Positions 12,950 to 24,049 of a DNA stretch of 64,000 bases are shown here, in pieces. The notes beneath the pieces were generated by a model. That model was not told the DNA's origin, ran no database searches, and was given only the letters and a program-made list of their open reading frames with translations. Source of the DNA: Megascapheus bottae (Eukaryota > Chordata > Mammalia > Rodentia > Geomyidae); the NCBI GenBank assembly GCA_024803745.1, contig JANJXV010000037.1:6287501-6351500 (forward strand), in the 5' to 3' direction. Position 1 is the stretch's first letter, and every line of letters begins with the position of its first letter. The position numbers and the translations under genes are program-made.

Positions 12950-13035
12950 TTATTTTCTTCACCTTATAGATGAAGAAACATCCTGAAGCTCACAGTTATT
13001 TGCCATGTAGTCAGATCATCACTTCTCAGTAAGGA
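12950..13035 (-). mobile_element. MIR relic
   Basis: CCTTATAGATGAAGAAACATC, GAAGCTCACAGTTATTTGCC and GTAGTCAGATCATC follow the reverse MIR core order. Preceded by a short GTT microsatellite (12934-12951). Confidence 0.55.
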
Positions 13036-13094
13036 AGATTTGATCAGGTCACTTAAAGTAGACTAAGTTACCCCTCTAGCATCCAGATGCCAGG

Positions 13095-13471
13095 ATGTTG
13101 CTCCAGTCAGTTGCCTGAATATGGCCTAATGTGGCTGTTGTGTGATTAACTACAGACTACATATGACTATCTGAAGCAATATGAAGCCCACAGGAATTTT
13201 TAAAACAACAATACAGACAGGGTAGTAACAGGATGTCATCATTTCTGCAAAACTAGAAAGAAATTTCCCACCAGATCAGAAATTCCCTGACCTTTTAATA
13301 TATCTGATTCATGTCTATTTTATATGTAACCAGCTTGTATAAAACCCAAGGATTCTCCTTCAGGATCTAAACTTCTTTTTTATACTAGTCTGGTACAGGT
13401 CACTGGCAATAAACTCCTTTATCGTCTCTAAAAAGTGACCTTGGTCTTTTCTGGTCTGCATTGCCATAACA
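13095..13471 (+). mobile_element. Candidate solo LTR of an endogenous retrovirus
   Basis: A TATA-like TGTATAAAACCC (13334-13347), an AATAAACTCC poly(A)-type signal (13407) about 65-70 bp further on, and a region ending CCATAACA are spaced like U3-R-U5 of an LTR. No flanking duplication was found, no internal viral sequence is visible, and the 5' edge is uncertain. Confidence 0.38.
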
Positions 13472-14959
13472 CTTTACTTGACTACAAATTCTGCACCATT
13501 TCCAGTCTTCTCTTTGAATCCACAAACGTTCTTATTAGTTTGGGCCTTCTAAAATTCCATCATTGAGTAAGTTACATTATTTGAAAAGTAAAATTGAAAA
13601 TCTCTTGTCAGCTTCTATTAATAGCCAATGCTCTGTATATAATCCTAACATTGAAAGTTATAGAGAAAAATATTGACATTCTTTCATTTGAGAAATTTCT
13701 AAAAGGAGAAATTCTGACACATGGTTTTACAATGAGCTCTACAATAACAAATATGTTGGGAGATTTTCTGTGCAAATAATAGCATCCTGTTTCTGCTTTC
13801 CAAAACTCTTTCCCTTGTCTGCTGCAGTCCACTTTGGTTAACCATTCCATTTAGATTAGCTGCCCCACTGAAAACTATTATATTAGATTATATGCTAATA
13901 ACTATGCAAATATTATCTCAGCTAGACAATAAAATTCTCATGAAGATTTAGGAGAGAACTGTACTAAAATAAAATTTGAAGAAAATGGAATTCACTTAAC
14001 TGCAAGTTGGTATAAAAATATTTCCTATTATTTAAATACCCCATCTGGGATTTGTTGGAGAAATGAAAAGAAGAACAGGGGGAAAATGCAGACAAAGGTC
14101 TAATATGTATCCTACAAAATTAAGAAAAGCAAGGAAAAGGGAATATAAGGAAGGATGTGTTAGAATGTTTAATGGGATGACACTGATCAAAATACATTAT
14201 ATTCATAAACTGCTTTGTTAAGTGGCAACTTTTGTACAACTGGTTAAAGATAATAATTTTAAAAGATAAAACATAGAAGAGGGCATACATAAAAAAATGT
14301 ATGCTCATATATCACAAATGAAGAAAAATTACTTTCATTTTCCCTCTCTTTTCCTCTTCATTTCTCCAACAAATCCCAGATGCTACAATGTTTATTCTAT
14401 AACATTTTCTTCATTGTTGAAATATGAATATGTTTTATATGTATATCCTCTTTTATATTGTCTTTTTAGAGATTATTATCATTAGTTATAGAATAAACAC
14501 TGTAGCAATATATAAATAAATATATATATATATACATAGGTATACATGTGCGTCTATGTGTATATATATGTGCACATCTATGTATAAACATAATTATGTG
14601 TGCAAATTTCCATATGTGTGTATGTGTATAAATGAAGGATGTTAACATGACATATTGTGTAAAGATGGTTCTGTAATTTCTAAGTATAAACACCCTGTCT
14701 TTTCTCTTGACATTAAATAAGTGGGTGGGATTTTAAATAAAGTTGTAGAATGTTGAAGTGAAAATTCACAGAATGAAAATCACAGTATGTTATATGAGTT
14801 AAGTAGCACCTTAAGAATATTTGATCTCCTTATTTGGATCATAGGAAACCAGTATATCATTACAGAGAAGGATTTAATCTGAAAGATCTGAAAAAGAAAA
14901 AAAATCCTTGTTTTCATTTACAGCACCCTGGTACTACATGCAAGTAGCCCCCTTCAAAA
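13472..14959. other. Intergenic, AT-rich, no gene seen
   Basis: Contains TA/TG-alternating sequence at about 14515-14640 (TATATA then TGTGTATAT words), a decayed dinucleotide repeat. Confidence 0.65.
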
Positions 14960-15995
14960 TCTAATAAACCAATTGATACATGGCAAAGGAGTTAAGGAGA
15001 GTTTTCTTAGAAGAAGAGGTAAGGATGACAAAGAAACATATGAGGAAAAGTTTGAAGTCCCTGGTTATAAAAGAAATGTAAATCAAAACAACTTTGAGAT
15101 TTCATCTCACCCAGTTTGTTTGGACAGTACCACCAAAAGCTGGAAGGAATGGGAGAATGGAACTCCATTGCACTGTTGATGGAAAGGTAAACTCCTACCA
15201 GCATTCTGCAAGGTGATTTGATGGGTCCCCCAAAAATTAAACACAGGACTTCCCTACAACCCAACAATATCAGTCTTGTGCATCTACCCAGAAGTCCAAA
15301 TCAGGATAGAGTCAAGACACTCACACACCCATCTTCATGAACGTACTATTCACAATGGCCCAGTTTCTCTAGAACAGATGAGTGAATCAAAAATGTGGAA
15401 TTTTACATAGCCATTACATTATGGAATTTTACATAGCCATTAGGGAGAATAGTATTATGTCATTTGCAGGGAAATGGATCGATCTAGAACAAATCATGTT
15501 AAGTGATATAAGCCAGACTCAGAGAGACAGAGCATGCTTCCTTTCATACACAGAAGCTATGCCTAAAATACACCAGGATAAGATAAATTATATAGGTCTC
15601 GAGGCATTCACACTCAGTGAGAACAAAGGCGGATACTTGGAGAGGAACATGAAGGCACAATGCTTCTATGCTACTGATCGTATACAATAATATTTACTGA
15701 AATGAATTCTGGGAGACATAATTTTTTTCCTTTCTCTTCTTTGTGTATCTGTCTGGCGGCGGGTGGGTCTGGGGAAAGAGAAGCACAGAAATGGAGGAAC
15801 AAATGCAACAGTGATACTAGACACTACATTGAAAATGAACTAATAATTATAAAACTTATGGTTGGGGATGCAAGGGGAAAACTGGGAGAGAAGGAAACAA
15901 GGAATGACACTGTCTCAAAAGAAATGTACACATTACCTGGCTTATAGAACAATAACCCACTTGTACATTAATTTTATAATCACAACTGCAAAGGA
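14960..15995 (+). pseudogene. LINE-1 ORF2 C-terminus and 3' UTR (older, decayed)
   Basis: DNA resembles the last part of L1 ORF2: GTAAATCAAAACAACTTTGA, CTTCCCTACAACCCAACAAT, ACTATTCACAATGGCCCAGT, GGAAATGGATCGATCTAGAA and AAGTGATATAAGCCAGACTC. Stops and indels break the frame, and a 26-bp-offset duplication (15396-15416 / 15422-15442) adds a further shift. The 3' UTR carries GAAATGTACACATTACCTGG and ATTTTATAATCAC, the older L1 3' end subtype. Non-functional. Confidence 0.85.
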
Positions 15996-16477
15996 AAAAA
16001 CTAGGTTTCTTATTCTGTAAGTTGCATATTTGAAAATCATACTCATTCAGAGAATAAACAGTAATCCATTTCATTAATTTCACTAATCCAGTATTTTCCA
16101 GGAATACAGGACAAAATATATCCATTTTAATCAAGCAAGATGGAGGAGCATTCTCTGAACCTAGCATTATTTCCCATACTTGGGAATATTCGGAATAGAG
16201 TTATTTTTCATCTTTCTTCCTAGATTTAATCTTCTACCAACATTTCACTTTGTAGTAATGTCCTCAAAGGAATTTCACTTGGGCATATAAATAAGTTGAA
16301 TGTGTAATGAATTTAAATATTATAGCTATTTCTACATATTATATAAAATATGGCAAATAATAAATCAAGCTATTCCTGTCTGCTATGAAGACAGTGTAGA
16401 CCTGGACAAAAATACTAATAATCTGTTAAAGATTATCAAGTCTACTTCATTTAGATATATTTTCAAAAGAATGTAAA

Positions 16478-16706
16478 TGGCTGGCCACCTGTGGCTTTTA
16501 CCTGTCATCCTAGCTACTCAGGAGACTGCCATCTGAAGCTCGAGGCAGTAAAGTCTGTGAGATTCTTACCTGTAATTACTGCCAAAAAAAGCCAGAAGTG
16601 GAAGTTTGGCTCAAGTAGTAGAGTGCAAGCTTTGAGAAAAAAAGTTCAGGGACAGTACCCAGACTCTGAATTCAAATATCTGGACTGGTGTCAAAAAAGA
16701 TAAAAA
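16478..16706 (+). mobile_element. Type B SINE
   Basis: TGTCATCCTAGCTACTCAGG at left, GGCTCAAGTAGTAGAGTGCA in the right half and an A-rich end. Moderately diverged. Confidence 0.85.
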
Positions 16707-17235
16707 GGGAAATATTTTTTATGAAATAAATGCTAAATTAAACATGTATTTTAAACTAGTAATGATGAATAGATATACAAGCAAGAACATAATTTTTCAT
16801 TCATATAAAGTTAGATTGTAATACCCACTGCCTATTCAAATAAGTATATGCATATTTAGTTCACTCATTTTAAATGAGGAATATATAACATTCAGTTGCT
16901 AGAGTTCTAACTCATTCTATTCAAGCCAAATAGTATTCATGGAACAGATAAATTACTAGTCATTTCATTTGCAGCTTAGTAAATTTTATGTTGTTTTCTA
17001 TTTCTCACTAATAACAAAATATAGAAAAAATGCATTGACAGTGCTTTTCATTACTGTAGAATTTATTTCTTCAAGTAAAGTAGTTGTGTCAACTGCATAA
17101 ATGCATGTGTTCTTTTCATGAATTCTGCATTTCTTTTTTCTCCAAATTATTGTTAGTCCTATTTTTCTCAAAAAATGAACAAAAAAGCCCATTTCTCCCA
17201 CTTTGTCAACATGCAATGATGTTTTAAAAAAATTG

Positions 17236-17488
17236 TCAGCTGAATACGAATGGTTCATACCTGTAATCCTAGCTACTCAGGGTTAGAGATCTGAGGACTG
17301 TAGTTTGAAGTCAGCCCAGGCAGGAAAATCTGTGAGACTCTTACCAACAATTAATCATAGAAGAGAAAAAAAAGAACAAACAGGTGTGGTGCTGTGGCTC
17401 AAATGGGAGCATGTTAGCCTTTAGCAAAAGGAGCTCAGTGATAGTGCCCAGGCCTGAGTTCAATGCCCCAGGACCCCTAAAAAAATTA
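17236..17488 (+). mobile_element. Type B SINE with internal A-rich insertion
   Basis: Left half CCTGTAATCCTAGCTACTCA to GTGAGACTCTTACCAACAAT, an A-rich linker longer than usual (17360-17380), then the right half GTGGTGCTGTGGCTCAAATG to GTTCAATGCCCCAGGACCCC. Confidence 0.87.
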
Positions 17489-17519
17489 TTTATCCAGGAA
17501 AAGGAAATGAGGTTATCAC

Positions 17520-17800
17520 TTTTGCTCTTGTTTTGATCTATTCTTTTAATCTTGTCTGTTCATTGATCTGTCTTTGGGGCCCGGGAGGGGCACAGATATG
17601 GAGCAACAATAGCAAACAAATGCCACAATGGTACTCCGAAGACATGATGGAAATTAATTATGCAACTTGTGGGTGGAGATGGGGCAAAACTATTTGGAGA
17701 GAGCAAGGGAAGGGCTGACATTGTCCAGAAAGAAATGCACTGACTTATATAGCTATAACCCTCAGTACATCATCTTTATAATAACAATTAAAAAGTTAAA
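17520..17800 (+). mobile_element. LINE-1 3' end (older 3' UTR subtype)
   Basis: TTTGGGGCCCGGGAGGGGCA, GGAGATGGGGCAAAACTATT and AAATGCACTGACTTATATAG lead to ATCTTTATAATAACAATTAA and an A-rich tail. Same 3' end type as the relic at 15.75-15.99 kb. Confidence 0.8.
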
Positions 17801-17805
17801 AAAGA

Positions 17806-17996
17806 GGGGCCAGGAGTTTGGCCTAGTGGTAGAGTGCTTGCTTAGCATGCATGAAGACTGGGGTCGATTCCTTGGTACCATATACATAGACAAAAGCAGG
17901 AAGTGGTGCTGAGGCTCAAGTGGTAGAGCTCTAGCCTTGAGAAAATCCAAGGACAGTGCACAGGCACTGGGTTCAAGGCTGAGGACTAGCAAAAAA
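17806..17996 (+). mobile_element. Type A SINE inserted in an L1 A-tail
   Basis: GGGCCAGGAGTTTGGCCTAG to GAGGACTAGCAAAAAA. The 15-bp repeat AAAAGTTAAAAAAGA flanks it (17791-17805 and 17997-18011), and that repeat is itself the tail of the L1 ending at 17800. Confidence 0.93.
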
Positions 17997-18025
17997 AAAA
18001 GTTAAAAAAGAATTATTTTTCTTCA

Positions 18026-18130
18026 AAGGGGTTGCGATTGCAGGTCAGGTTGCGATTGCAAGTCAGGTTCTGAGTACAGTGAATCTTGATCAATGTCCCA
18101 CCCTACATCATTCTCCCCCATCCTTCTCCA
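18026..18130 (-). mobile_element. LINE-1 3' UTR fragment
   Basis: AAAGGGGTTGCGATTGCA, GTTCTGAGTACAGTGAATCT and CATTCTCCCCCATCCTTCTC read as the reverse of an L1 3' UTR and resemble the fragment at 18319-18442. An 18-bp tandem duplication (18031-18048 / 18049-18066) lies inside it. Confidence 0.6.
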
Positions 18131-18237
18131 TCCCAACTTTCAAAGTTACCTGGTTCAAGTTTTATATAATGTGTATTAAATATAATGGCTACATTTGCTT
18201 CTTATTTAACCCTCTGTGATTAATAAATGACTGTCTC

Positions 18238-18728
18238 ATGTTATGAACCAAATTGTGTCTCCCTTAAGCTCATGCAATATCCCTAACCTCAAAAAGACTA
18301 TATTTGAAAACAAGTTCTAAAAAAAAAGCTTGAATGTTATTGTCGAGGTGTTATACAAAGGGGTTACAGTTACATATGTCTGGTAATGAGTACATTGCTT
18401 GACAAACATTATTTACCCCCTCTCTTATTTTTCTCCCTGCAGACAAGTTCTTTAAAAAGAACTTAAGGGTCATGAGGACATAGGGAAGAACCAGAATTCA
18501 GTATCACTGGAATCCATGCCATCAAAAGAGACATCAAGGATCATGTGAAAAGAGAAAAAGCAAAAAGGTAATCATCCTCAGGGAGATACCCCCAAGGAAA
18601 TCTCAACTTGCTGGAACCTTAATCTTGAACACACAGTCGTGAAAACTGTGGAGGGGTGTGGGGAGGGAATGCATTCCTCTTGTGTCTGTAGTATTTTGCC
18701 ATAGTAACCTGAACAGACCAATCAGCAA
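18238..18728 (+). mobile_element. MLT1-type LTR (ERVL-MaLR), split by an L1 fragment
   Basis: Left part: TATGAACCAAATTGTGTCTC, AATATCCCTAACCTC and GACTATATTTGAAAACAAGT. Right part after 18443: TTAAGGGTCATGAGGACATA, GATCATGTGAAAAGAG, CTTAATCTTGAACAC, GTGAAAACTGTGGAG and GTAGTATTTTGCCATAG. This is the known order of MLT1 LTRs. An ancient non-autonomous LTR relic with no viral genes. Confidence 0.75.
18319..18442 (-). mobile_element. LINE-1 3' end inside the MLT1 LTR
   Basis: AAAGGGGTTACAGTTACATA, GGTAATGAGTACATTGCTTG and ATTTACCCCCTCTCTTATTT are the reverse of the common L1 3' end. The 9-bp repeat ACAAGTTCT at 18310-18318 and 18443-18451 marks the insertion. Confidence 0.78.
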
Positions 18729-19290
18729 ATTTTGATTTAATATGCAATTACTTGGCTACTTGGAAGTGTACACTGTTGAATTTCTGAACTACCAAAGGAA
18801 TTAATGTGTGTGTGTATGCAAGTCCAGATTTATTGCATTATCTCTGCTACTAAGGCTTCTTCTTTAAACAATACATTAATATCTCTTGCAGTGTTTTTAC
18901 CTGTCCATCTTGCCATTCATCCACATACATCCATCAATATTGAGTCCTTTGTTGGATTTAGCTACATAGGGCCACTGTGCTAGGAATGTTCTACATTCAG
19001 ATGACCAGCAAGCACTATCCCTCAATGTTTAATAACTGTGTGGAAAACACAAAAGCTACATATTTAGTACTAATTTGGAAACAGAGAAGTTACCTAGGAC
19101 TACTTTCTTAATCCTCGAAAACAAAGTTGATTAGAACTAGGCAAAATGTATTGGATCACATTCTGTGAGTGTCATACCAGTAATCAAACAGAAGCCAGGA
19201 GACTAGAGATCAAAATCATACAAATGAGAAGAAGGAAGGGCTTTTCCAAGCCACACTGAATAATCATTTTCAGGTCACTTCAGGTAACTT

Positions 19291-19473
19291 CATTTTTTTT
19301 TTGCCTTGGGCTCAGGGCCTGAGCAGTGTCCTTGGGCTTTCTCAAGGCTAGAGCTCTACCACTTGAGCCACAACACCACTTCTGGTCTTTTCTGTGTATG
19401 TGGTACTAAGGAATTGAAACCATGGCTTCCTTTATGCTAGGCAAGCACACTACCACTAGGTCATGCTCACAGC
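19291..19473 (-). mobile_element. Type A SINE
   Basis: Poly-T then GCCTTGGGCTCAGGGCCTGA, TCAAGGCTAGAGCTCTACCA and GTGGTACTAAGGAATTGAAA. No clean flanking repeat was found. Confidence 0.9.
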
Positions 19474-21289
19474 CACACAGAGGCAATTTTATCAGTAATA
19501 TCGCAGGACATTGTTGTGAGGTAGATTTTCTCCTCTTACTTCTAAAATGGTCCACTGCAGAGACAGGGCCCAAAGATTTTATAGTATTATGAACTGAAAA
19601 AGGAATTGCTTTCAAAGACATACAGGTAAACCACAAAACCTCAGAAAGATTAGACAATAGGGTTAAAGACATTCAGACATGCTAGGGAAAAAGGATTCCT
19701 ATAAATTCAGCAAAGTATCTCCCTGCTTCTATTAGATCTATTGGAGAGAAAGAGAATCCCCTGCAGAACCCTGGAAAATAGTGGCTATAAACAATAAGAT
19801 AGGGTAGACTGAAATTGGACTCTGTGGACATTCACTTAATGACACTCGAAGTTATTTTCAGTAAATTGGCAAATGTGTGAGTTCAATCAATCCTTAGCAG
19901 GGGACTGGAACAAATAAGGAAATATACGTTTCTTGACTTTCATTAGTAAGTAACTCAGGAGAAGGCATTTTAATAGAATGGACTACCTTTTGTCAGAGCT
20001 GCCCTTTTCTTCTTGCTATTTTTTATTTTTCTTTATGATATTACTTTAAATTTGCACTTGTTGCGCTAGATTCTCCCTAGACCTAAGCTGCTCCCTGGAG
20101 GGAAGATTAAGGTAGAGGCTCAGAGACACTGCAAAACAAACAGCCAGCAAATCCAGTGAAGTCCAGGAGGCGGATGGACACACTAACCAGATTGCCTGTG
20201 GTTCCTTTGGCTGCCCTGACATCTTGAGCATAACCCTCGACCTCTCCCGGAAAACGCAAGCTCATTTGGGTAACATATTGAATACAAATCTGATTAGAAA
20301 CATTTCTGGTGTCAAGCTATTTGAATTTTTGTCTCTTCTTTAAGAAAGTGTAATTTAATTTATTTCTTAAGAAATACTACGCATGCATGCACACACACAC
20401 ACACTATGGGATTATAATCATTCTCAATGGAGTGTTTGAACCCACTGGTTCAGCAAGCTAAAAATTCTTAAGTACATGGTACTGGTGGTAATGGTGGTGA
20501 TGAGGGAGCTGGAAGCATGATAAAGGTCAAGGTGGAAGTGGTGTTGTTCATGATAGAAATAGTAGCACTATATAACTGAGGCTCTATGACATAGATTTAA
20601 ATACAACCAAAAGAGCAGATATTTAGTCCAGTGTATTTAATCCAATATTAGCTTCACTTGGGTTCTTAGGAAAGCATCAATTCTCCAGTCAAATGAAGAA
20701 GAATAGCAGATTGGATCAAAAAACAAGATCCATCCAATATTTGTATTCTTTCTTTGTTATTTTGAAATGATTAAGGCTTCCACTAATTATGATGTATGAA
20801 TTTAATATATTACCTGTATGGCACATTTATTGAAAAAGTAAAAAGATATTAATCTCTTAGGTAAAATAATTCAGATATAGACATTTGCACAAACTAACAT
20901 ACCTTTAAATATGAAGAACCATCAAGAATGTCATAAAGGCCATCTCGCTAATTTATAATAGAAAATAGTTCTATTACCAAAAAAAACTGTAACAACCCAA
21001 CAAATAAAAAAAGCACAAGGAGATGAAGCACTATCCCAACCACACAGTCATTCTTTCATTCTTTCCTCTACCACTCTGGAAAACAAAAAAATGACACAAA
21101 AACCACTGCAGGAACTTGAATTAACCACCTTACCAATGATCACCCAGTATGGAAGCCCTTCCAATGCCACAGAATTGCAAAATGCTTTACAAATAACCAT
21201 ATTCAAATACCTTATCAAAGTACATATATGTAGTTGCCCAAATAATGGTCATAGGGAAACAAGAAAGGACCATTTACAAATCCAATCTG

Positions 21290-21548
21290 TTGCTGGGTGT
21301 GAATGGCTCCCACCTCTAATCCTAGCTACGCAGGTGGCTGAGATTTGAGCACTGCCATTGAAAGCCAGCCTGGACAGAAACGGAATGTTCCTGAGATTCC
21401 TGTCACCAAAAAAGCGGGAAGTGGAGCTGTGTCTCAATTGGTAGAGCACCAGCCTTGAGCAAAATAGTTCAGGGACAGTACTCATGCACTGAGCTGAAGC
21501 CCATGACTGGAACACAAACAAACAACTAAAACAAAACAAACAAAATAA
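21290..21548 (+). mobile_element. Type B SINE
   Basis: CTCTAATCCTAGCTACGCAG, GTCTCAATTGGTAGAGCACC and CTGAAGCCCATGACTGGAAC, ending in an (AAAC)n-rich tail. Confidence 0.87.
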
Positions 21549-21954
21549 AAGCACAAAAAGGCATTCTCATTTCCCATCCTAACTACACACAAAAAAGAAC
21601 ATGAAAGAGATTGCTGATAGATGACAGACTCTCTCCCTGAGACATTTTTTCCAAGCAGGTTTGTAATTTCCAATTAGAATCTGAATATAGTAGAGAAAAA
21701 GGAACGAATTTAAACATATATCAGATTGAAATTTTACATATTATACAGTTTTAATAAGCGTAAATCAATTATAGGATTGAACCATGATGGTCATTGGAAG
21801 AATAGACAGCACAGGAAAAACAGGTTTGCACTTCTACTATGGTTCTATTTGTATCTTATTTTTTAAAAAAGAAGCATCAAATATTGCGTAGAGATGCATT
21901 GAGATGCCCAAGGCATAGTACCCAGCTCAGAAGTGAAGAAAGTTCAAGGAACTT

Positions 21955-22045
21955 ATTGACTGTGTGCTACTGCCACATGTTTTAAACATATTATCTCATT
22001 TAACTTTTATTACACTACAGCATTGGAAAAATGAAGACAAAAACT
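21955..22045 (-). mobile_element. MIR relic, cut by a later SINE
   Basis: CTGTGTGCTACTGCCACATG, TTTTAAACATATTATCTCAT and TTAACTTTTATTACACTACA follow the reverse MIR order. The type B SINE at 22050 interrupts it. Confidence 0.6.
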
Positions 22046-22049
22046 TGTT

Positions 22050-22273
22050 TTGTTTTTATGCTTGGTACTGGGGCTTGAACTCGCATCTCATGTACTCACT
22101 TGGCTTTTTCCCTCAAGGCTGGTGCTCTATCAGAAATGGAATAACATCTCCACTTCTGGATTTTTACTAGTTAATTGGCAATAAGGGCCTCATATTTGTC
22201 TCTCTGACCTACCTTTGATCCCCTTTCCCCAGAGCTCAGTCTCCTAAGTAGCTAGGATTATCCGCACCCAGCT
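22050..22273 (-). mobile_element. Type B SINE
   Basis: TTGGTACTGGGGCTTGAACT, CTCAAGGCTGGTGCTCTATC and CTCCTAAGTAGCTAGGATTA. Confidence 0.83.
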
Positions 22274-24049
22274 ATTGAGTCTGGTTTTAAAATCAAATAC
22301 ACTTACTTGACATCCTGAGCTCTTATTTGCTTGACTCACAATCCTTAATGTTCACAGAAGTTTTTGCTCTAATACTCATCATAGAGATTATGCCTTCACT
22401 TCCCTAACCCAGTGTGGGAAATGACCCAGTAGGCCATGAGCCCATGGAAGATAAAGAATATTCAAATACACTCACCATGGCTCATTGGTATCAAACAGAA
22501 ATTTTCTGTTTCTTGAGCTAGATCCAAACTTTACTATGTTGGTTATAACCTAAAGTTACTTCAGGGCAGTTTTCCCACCCTTCCCCATCCCCCAAGTGAA
22601 AGGTACACAACATTCTAGGTTGACTAGATGTATGCCACGATTTAAAAATCTCTGCTAATCAAAGGCTATGCAACTTGCTTTAAATGCCCAGTGCTTTTCA
22701 AAGTTCAAGTGAAAATGGGATTGGACCCGTATTCAGCTCACTGAACCACTACTTGTTTCTCTGTTTTTCATGCAGTTATCATAGCACTTCAGCGAAAACT
22801 GGTGAGGAAGTAATGATAGCTAGCCATGAGCCATGGGACTGAAAAAAAGGAACTCACAATGGAGAATAAGATCCCAAAGCTTCAGAGAAAATATTATGGC
22901 TCACTGACCCCCAGTAACCTCAGTCCTGCAGACTGGACCTAGGGAAAGCAATTTCTCTCACAGACACCTCCATTTCCACGTACTCACCTCCCCACAGCCA
23001 ATACTGTTCTCACCAGAGACAGAACATATTTTTAGTCTATTGAAATTGTATTTATAACAGACACAACTATTTTTGCTGCCAGGAATTAGCTAAAAACAAG
23101 AGACAATCCTGGCATCTCCATCTCCATTTCAAGCTTGTCATTGCTCTGAGTTGCTCTCTCCACAGTCACCTTTGCAATCACCTTGGGTTCTAGGGAAGAC
23201 AGAAATGACAGAACTAAAACTTCCCCCGAGAAAAGCAGAACTTGCAGGACAAGTCATGTCCTCATGAATATAATTACCAATAACAATCAGGCTCTACCTT
23301 GGAATAGAGGAAGTCATCTCAGGAGTACCAGATGGTCTCCCTCAAGAACTGACAGTTATATCCATTTCTTCAGATCCTGAGAGAAGCAGAAAGGAAATAT
23401 TGGCCAGCCAGGTTATAATTGCAACAGTAGCTCCTAACCATACATAACTTTGTACCCTATGTCTAATATTTCCTCTGCTTAAACCTAATGTTCAAGTCTA
23501 TAACCTGAAGATGGCTGAAGACAATTGAGAATGCTCTCTTCCTATGGCATGCCCATGTCACATAATCTCATTTCACTGCCATATTTCTTTCCTGATAAAC
23601 TTCCTTATCACTTTTACTACATTCATGTCTTGTCTGAATTCTTCTCAGCCCAGATACAAGGATGGAGGTTAATTTGTGATATTAAATTTCCCCTAACAGA
23701 AGTCTTTTCCTATGCCTGTAAAACCTCAGTACAGGAATCAAGCAAAATCATATACCTCAGGCTGGCTTGTTCAACTCAGAAGCAACCTCCTATGTATGTT
23801 CAAACCTTTTGGACTGCCTAGCACTGCATTTCTCATGGTTTCTCACTGTCAATTTGGAAGCTGAAGAGTCAGTCAAAATTGTGCCAACAAGCTTCCCTCC
23901 AAATGCATTCATTGCTCTTTCTATTCTTCTTATTACCATAGCTGGTGTGCAGTCTTTGACTTTATGAGGAGAAACTATTCTTTTGTCCTCATAAAAGGGC
24001 TGGGAATTAATAAAGAATATGTAATTTCTCAGGCATATTTCCTCCTGAC

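Larger units (their letters stand above)
9240..13094. other. Intergenic, no gene seen
   Basis: Besides the older SINE at 10.3 kb, the L1 stub at 11.1 kb and the MIR at 12.95 kb, no feature is supported. Very AT-rich around 9.8-10.1 kb. Confidence 0.65.
18729..24049. other. Intergenic, no gene seen
   Basis: Holds the listed SINEs and a MIR. The part at 22.8-23.65 kb has a vague LTR-like end (CCTGATAAACTTCC then TTGTCTGAATTCTTCTC near 23590-23650), too weak to call. No coding similarity recognised. Confidence 0.6.

Noticed and set aside
23395..23650. LTR-like U5 segment
   Set aside because: Only two short words resemble LTR ends; no TATA spacing or duplications.
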